This document shows, in pieces, positions 60,112 to 64,000 of a stretch of DNA of 64,000 nucleotides. Where the stretch lies: the NCBI GenBank assembly GCA_907165135.1, contig OU015569.1:10788501-10852500 (forward strand), written 5' to 3'. The number at the start of each line of letters is the position of its first letter. Position 1 is the first letter of the stretch. The stretch is from Oikopleura dioica. Lineage: Eukaryota > Chordata > Appendicularia > Copelata > Oikopleuridae. The notes beneath the pieces are model-generated. The model worked only from the letters and a program-made list of their open reading frames with translations, was not told the origin of the DNA and did no database searches. The position numbers and the translations under genes were made by a program.

Positions 60112-61916
60112 ATGGTAGATCTTTCTTACGAAGAAAAGCAAACATGCAATATCTCTGAAAAAGACTTGCATTGGCTTCGTAAGGGAAAGGACCCTCAGCT
60201 AAGCATCCCCGTTTACGCTGTCGTTCTGAATCATACTGGTAAGACTGAGTACGGTGCTCAGTGCCCAAAGCAGAGTTCGAAATTTCCCGCGCCGCAAGGT
60301 CCCGCGAGCCCCCGCGGGAGCGGGGGAGCAAAATTTCTCCCGCGCCCCCGCTCCCCCAAGATATTTGGATATTCTTTCCCCCTCCCCCGCTCCCTCGAGA
60401 TTTTCTCGTGGTCTTTCCCCCTCCCCCGCTCCCGCCGTAAATTGTTCTTTCCCGCCTTCTTCCCGCCCCTTCCCGCGCCGCGAAAACTCAAAAATGCTCC
60501 CGCGGGGCTGCGGGAGCAGCGGGGAAGAAGGTTTTTAAATTTAAGGGGCTTGACGGCCCTTCGGGCCGTTTCAGCCCCGTTCCTTGGTTTTTAAATTTAA
60601 GGGGCTTGACGGCCCTTCGGGCCGTTTCAGCCCCGTTCCTTGGTTTTTAAATTTAAGGGGCTTGACGGCCCTTCGGGCCGTTTCAGCCCCGTTCCTTGGT
60701 TTTAAATTTAAGGGGCTTGACGGCCCTTCGGGCCGTTTCAGCCCCGTTCCTTGGTTTTTAAATTTAAGGGCTTGACGGCCCTTCGGGCCGTTTCAGCCCC
60801 GTTCCTTGGTTTTTAAATTTAAGGGCTTGACGGCCCTTCGGGCCGTTTCAGCCCCGTTCCTTGGTTTTTAAATTTAAGGGGCTTGACGGCCCTTCGGGCC
60901 GTTTCAGCCCCGTTCCTTGGTTTTTAAATTTAAGGGCTTGACGGCCCTTCGGGCCGTTTCAGCCCCGTTCCTTGGTTTTTAAATTTAAGGGGCTTGACGG
61001 CCCTTCGGGCCGTTTCAGCCCCGTTCCTTGGTTTTTAAATTTAAGGGGCTTGACGGCCCTTCGGGCCGTTTCAGCCCCGTTCCTTGGTTTTTAAATTTAA
61101 GGGCTTGACGGCCCTTCGGGCCGTTTCAGCCCCGTTCCTTGGTTTTAAATTTAAGGGCTTGACGGCCCTTCGGGCCGTTTCAGCCCCGTTCCTTGGTTTT
61201 TAAATTTAAGGGGCTTGACGGCCCTTCGGGCCGTTTCAGCCCCGTTCCTTGGTTTTTAAATTTAAGGGGCTTGACAAAGGCCGGGGAAGTCTTAGTTGAT
61301 CAATCTCAGTTTCGTCCCCAACCCCACCAACCACCATTCAATGTGAAATTAATATAGTTCATGTTCTTAGCTTTGTTATGGTTTTTATTTATTTTTTTCA
61401 ATTTTATTTCTCAATTGTCGAATTATCTAAGGGGCCTGACTCAGGCTTCTTCCTTAGTGAAGACCTTTTTAAACCAGCCCTCACGTTGATTTTTCTTTCC
61501 CGCAGGCTCCCGCGGGAGCAAAAGAGAGGGGGAATCCTTCCCGCGCCCCCGCTCCCGCGCAAATTTTCAGGCCTTTTTCCCCGCCCCCGCTCCCGCGCAA
61601 AATTTTTGGACTTGCTCCCGCTCCCCCGCTCCCGCGAAAAATATTCGACCTTGCTCCCGCTCCCCCGCACCCGCGAAAAATTTCAGTCATAGTTCCCGCT
61701 CCCCCCGCACCCGCAAAAGTTCGCGGGAATTTCGAACTCTGGCCCAAAGGACTTTTCCATGCTTGGCATCAAGGAGGACAAGCTCCGAGAGATCTTGGAT
61801 GAGCTTGCCGATGATGGTATATTTTTTCCCTTCAACAATTTTTTCAACTTTTTATTTTAGGATTCGTTTACAGCACCATGGACGAAGACCACTACAAGGC
61901 TACTGGGCCACTTTAA
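60112..61916 (+). CDS. RPA2 C-terminal-like winged-helix protein, split by a transposon
   Basis: The ATG at 60112 follows TTTCGCAGAAG. Coding parts 60112-60270, 61750-61819 and 61861-61916 give about 93 residues. The end DDGFVYSTMDEDHYKATGPL matches the end of the RPA32 winged helix (NEGHIYSTVDDDHFKST), and LREILDEL fits its recognition helix. In RPA32 this domain docks XPA, UNG2 and SMARCAL1. There is no OB fold here, so this is not a whole RPA2. The last intron is GT-AG. The middle break is a 1471-bp mobile element with an exact 8-bp duplication inside the exon; removing element plus one duplication restores AQCPKDFSMLG. No standard splice border lies at that junction, so the gene may be disrupted in this allele. 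Confidence 0.6.
60271..61741. mobile_element. hAT-like foldback element with CCCGCTCCCGCG arms and an internal satellite
   Basis: Inverted ends CAGAGTTCGAAATT (60271) and AATTTCGAACTCTG (ending 61741) are flanked by an exact 8-bp duplication GCCCAAAG (60263-60270 and 61742-61749). The arms are GC-rich degenerate repeats of CCCGCTCCCGCG with A/T spacers, direct at the left and inverted at the right. A tandem array lies between. No transposase. It sits in a coding exon of the winged-helix gene. Confidence 0.87.
60541..61277 (+). repeat. Tandem array of a 54-58 bp unit
   Basis: About 13 full copies and one partial copy of a unit containing GGGGCTTGACGGCCCTTCGG, then GCCGTTTCAGCCCC, then TTCCTTGG and TTTTTAAATTTAA. 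Copies are nearly identical and differ mainly by GGGG versus GGG and by T-run length. Each unit can form a hairpin (GGCCCTTCGGGCC, and GGGGC with GCCCC). Confidence 0.92.
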
Positions 61917-62112
61917 GTTCCTCTCTGCCTTTACTGACAGACTTTTCTCACAAACATGCATTTTTGAAACTGTAATTCTGAATAAATAAATTTCCGATAA
62001 AAGCTTACATCATCGTTTCTTTTGTTCAATCAAATCAGTCAAAAGAAACAAATGAGACAGTTAGGATTATTATCCAATGTCAACTTTTTATTCTCGGCAA
62101 AAATTAGAAATT

Positions 62113-64000
62113 TTACTTCTCAGGGGCAGTACTGTCGTCAGCCGAGTACTCCGATTGCTGTTGCCAGAGAGAGGAATAAGTCCCGCCCAAAGCAATGAGC
62201 TCAGAATGCGTACCTTCTTCTTGAATTTTTCCTTCGTCGATGACCAAAATTTTATGCGAGTGAATGATGGTCGACAATCTATGAGCAATCATCAGGCAGG
62301 TCACTCCTTCCACAGCCTTCAATAACTCCTTGTGAATTTGTTTTTCCGTCACTGTATCAAGCGCCGAAGTTGCTTCGTCCAAAATGACAGCTTTCGGTGC
62401 TTTGAGAAGGAGTCGCGCGATCGCTACTCTTTGTTTCTCGCCTCCTGACAGAGCCAGGCCTCGCTCGCCAACTTCGCTCTGCAGCCCGTTCTTCCATTTT
62501 GAAGGAGTGAGATTAGCAACTTCCACGGCTTTTTGAATCTCTTCTTCATTCGCAGTCAATTTCGAATACTTGATATTTTCCTCAATAGTATCGTTGAATA
62601 GTGTTATGTCTTGCGAAACAGTGCCAATGAATTTGCGCACTTGTTTTCGCCCCAATTGGCTGATTCTCCACCCGCCGACTTTGACAGCGCCATCTGTTGG
62701 TTCAACCAGACCAAGGAGAATCCTAGCAATGGTCGATTTACCACCACCAGTTGTGCCCACAATCGCCCATGTTTCGCCAGGCGGAACAGTGAGGCTGATG
62801 GAAGAGAGGATTTCGCGCTCGTCTTCGCCGTACCGGAATGAAACATTTTCGAGAGATAGTTCTAGCGGCGCTTGTTTCAGCTATAAACGCAAGTTAAAAA
62901 AGTAATTCAGAAGAGTCAACAACCTTAATTGGCTCTTCTGGATCTTTTGGCTCTGGTCGCTCAGCTAATAGATCCATGAGCTTCTCGGTATCCGTGATCG
63001 CTGCTTGTATAATTCTGTAATAAGTTCCAAGAAAATTCAGCGGCGTATAAAGCTGGGCCATATAAGTGCCGAAAAGAACGTAATCTCCGACTGTGTATTT
63101 TCCATCAAGAACTGACTGGACGGCGATGAGGGAGCCGATCGCGAAGCCAATATTGTTCAGAACATTCTGTACTGTATTGAGAACTGTGAGACTGTAGGTG
63201 ACTTTGCGCTCTTCTTTCTGGTAGTTTTTGATTTTGTCTTCATACAGTTTTGTCTCGTGCTTTTCGTTGCAGTTGAGCTTTACCTGCTCGAAGTTGAGCA
63301 ACGAGTCGATGGCTCTGAAGTAAATGTCAAATAACCAGCATTGTAAGATGCTTCTCTGACCTTGAATTCTGCGAATTGGACATTGCGATCATCTTTCTCC
63401 TGTATTTAGTCCTCCTCTCTGTAATTCCAATTGTTGAAACAATGTACAACGCTGCCGTTACAAGAACAATGATCGAGAATCGCCAGTCGAAAGCGACGCC
63501 AAAGAAGATGATCGCAATGAGAACGTCGAGCAAAGTCGGTCCAATCTTGAAAAAGATCCAGTCGAGGAGATTCATCACGGCTGCTGATCCACGCTCGACG
63601 TTTTTAAGAATGTCGCCAGTTTTGCGCTACAGTGAGTTTTCTACAATCGTTAGCAACTAACGAACTTTCTCAAAAATTAACTAACAAGAGAGAGGTAAAA
63701 GGGCTTTCTCAGATTGTTGTAGAAAATTTCCTTGATATGCCATTCGTAGGGAAGATTATGCAAATGCTCGAAAAGCGTTATCTGTATATTCCTCTCCGAT
63801 TCTTGCTCCACGTGAACATAAAGAATGTCCTTTAGCTGTCCAAAAAGACCATTGTTCCCAGTAAGCACTTTGAGAACGATGATAATACCGACATTGACCG
63901 CGATTTCTTGAAAAGTTTCCTCCGTCTGCGTCGTAACAGATAGCTGGTCGATCACTTTCTTCGTGAAGATTGGAAGGAAAACAAGAGTTATTCGGGTACC
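62113..64000 (-). CDS. ABCB6: ABCB6-like ABC half transporter (5' end beyond the window)
   Basis: The nucleotide-binding domain has Walker A GTTGGGKST, the Q-loop SQDITLFNDTI, the signature LSGGEKQRVAIAR, Walker B AVILDEATSALD and the H-loop AHRLST. Upstream, membrane-domain motifs GDYVLFGTYMAQLYTPLNFL and GTYYRIIQ match ABCB6 rather than ABCB7 or ABCB8. ABCB6-type proteins (and worm HMT-1) move porphyrins or phytochelatin-type conjugates at mitochondrial or lysosomal membranes. Exons run 62113-62880, about 62926-63313, about 63320-63630 and 63677 on; the N-terminal membrane part is missing at the window edge. Introns are short GT-AG. AATAAA for the convergent upstream gene lies near 61981. 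Confidence 0.88.

Noticed and set aside
60254-61692. Pro/Arg-rich frames in the 60-61 kb region
   Set aside because: They come from the CCCGCTCCCGCG arms and the tandem array of a non-autonomous element.

Overview
This is a eukaryotic, animal window from a very compact genome. The gene families are chordate-like: NK2.2 homeobox, FoxJ2/3-type forkhead, SMAD, G alpha i, class B1 GPCR, DEG/ENaC channel and TMEM184. Introns are mostly 35-100 bp. Several introns can only be joined in frame with GA-AG, GG-AG or GC-AG borders, and many start codons sit a few bases after a polypyrimidine-AG, as in spliced-leader trans-splicing. Together these suggest a larvacean (appendicularian) tunicate close to Oikopleura. 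That is inference; no ribosomal or mitochondrial marker is present.

Layout. 0.2-6.2 kb (+): three tandem genes with about 300-bp gaps, a penta-EF-hand protein, MAD2 and nardilysin. 6.5-10.6 kb (-): a divergent SMAD and G alpha i. 12.6-14.8 kb (+): a DEG/ENaC channel. 15.3-18.1 kb (-): an NK2.2-type homeobox gene. 18.5-18.9 kb (+): a RING-finger protein. 19.9-22.3 kb (-): a class B1 GPCR. 22.7-26.8 kb: nested mobile elements and a small membrane protein. 27.8-30.1 kb (+): a gene joining four UBZ4-like zinc fingers to a BIRC6/UBE2O-like E2 fold. 31.1-33.4 kb (-): TMEM184 and a Ctr-type copper transporter. 34.7-36.5 kb (+): an NSUN4-like protein without its catalytic cysteines. 36.9-47.2 kb (-): a Gln-rich nuclear protein, a long non-coding tract and FoxJ. 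47.8-52.8 kb (-): a long coiled-coil protein and a multi-pass membrane protein. 53-60 kb (+): a possibly broken gene, a Cys-rich coiled-coil protein, a secreted orphan and a tail-anchored protein. 60.1-61.9 kb (+): an RPA2-C-terminal-like winged helix split by a transposon. 62.1-64 kb (-): an ABCB6-like half transporter that runs off the edge.

The most striking system is a set of non-autonomous foldback elements with hAT-like 7-8 bp target-site duplications and arms of element-specific simple repeats. Two sit inside coding exons. In the NSUN4-like gene, the first copy of the duplication begins with GA and the element ends with AG, so the insertion forms exactly the GA-AG intron needed to restore the reading frame. 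This is a concrete candidate for transposon-born, non-canonical introns in this lineage. Genes of known role fall into separate processes: spindle checkpoint, peptide processing, TGF-beta and G-protein signalling, ion and metal transport, and transcription. No pathway-level cluster is evident.
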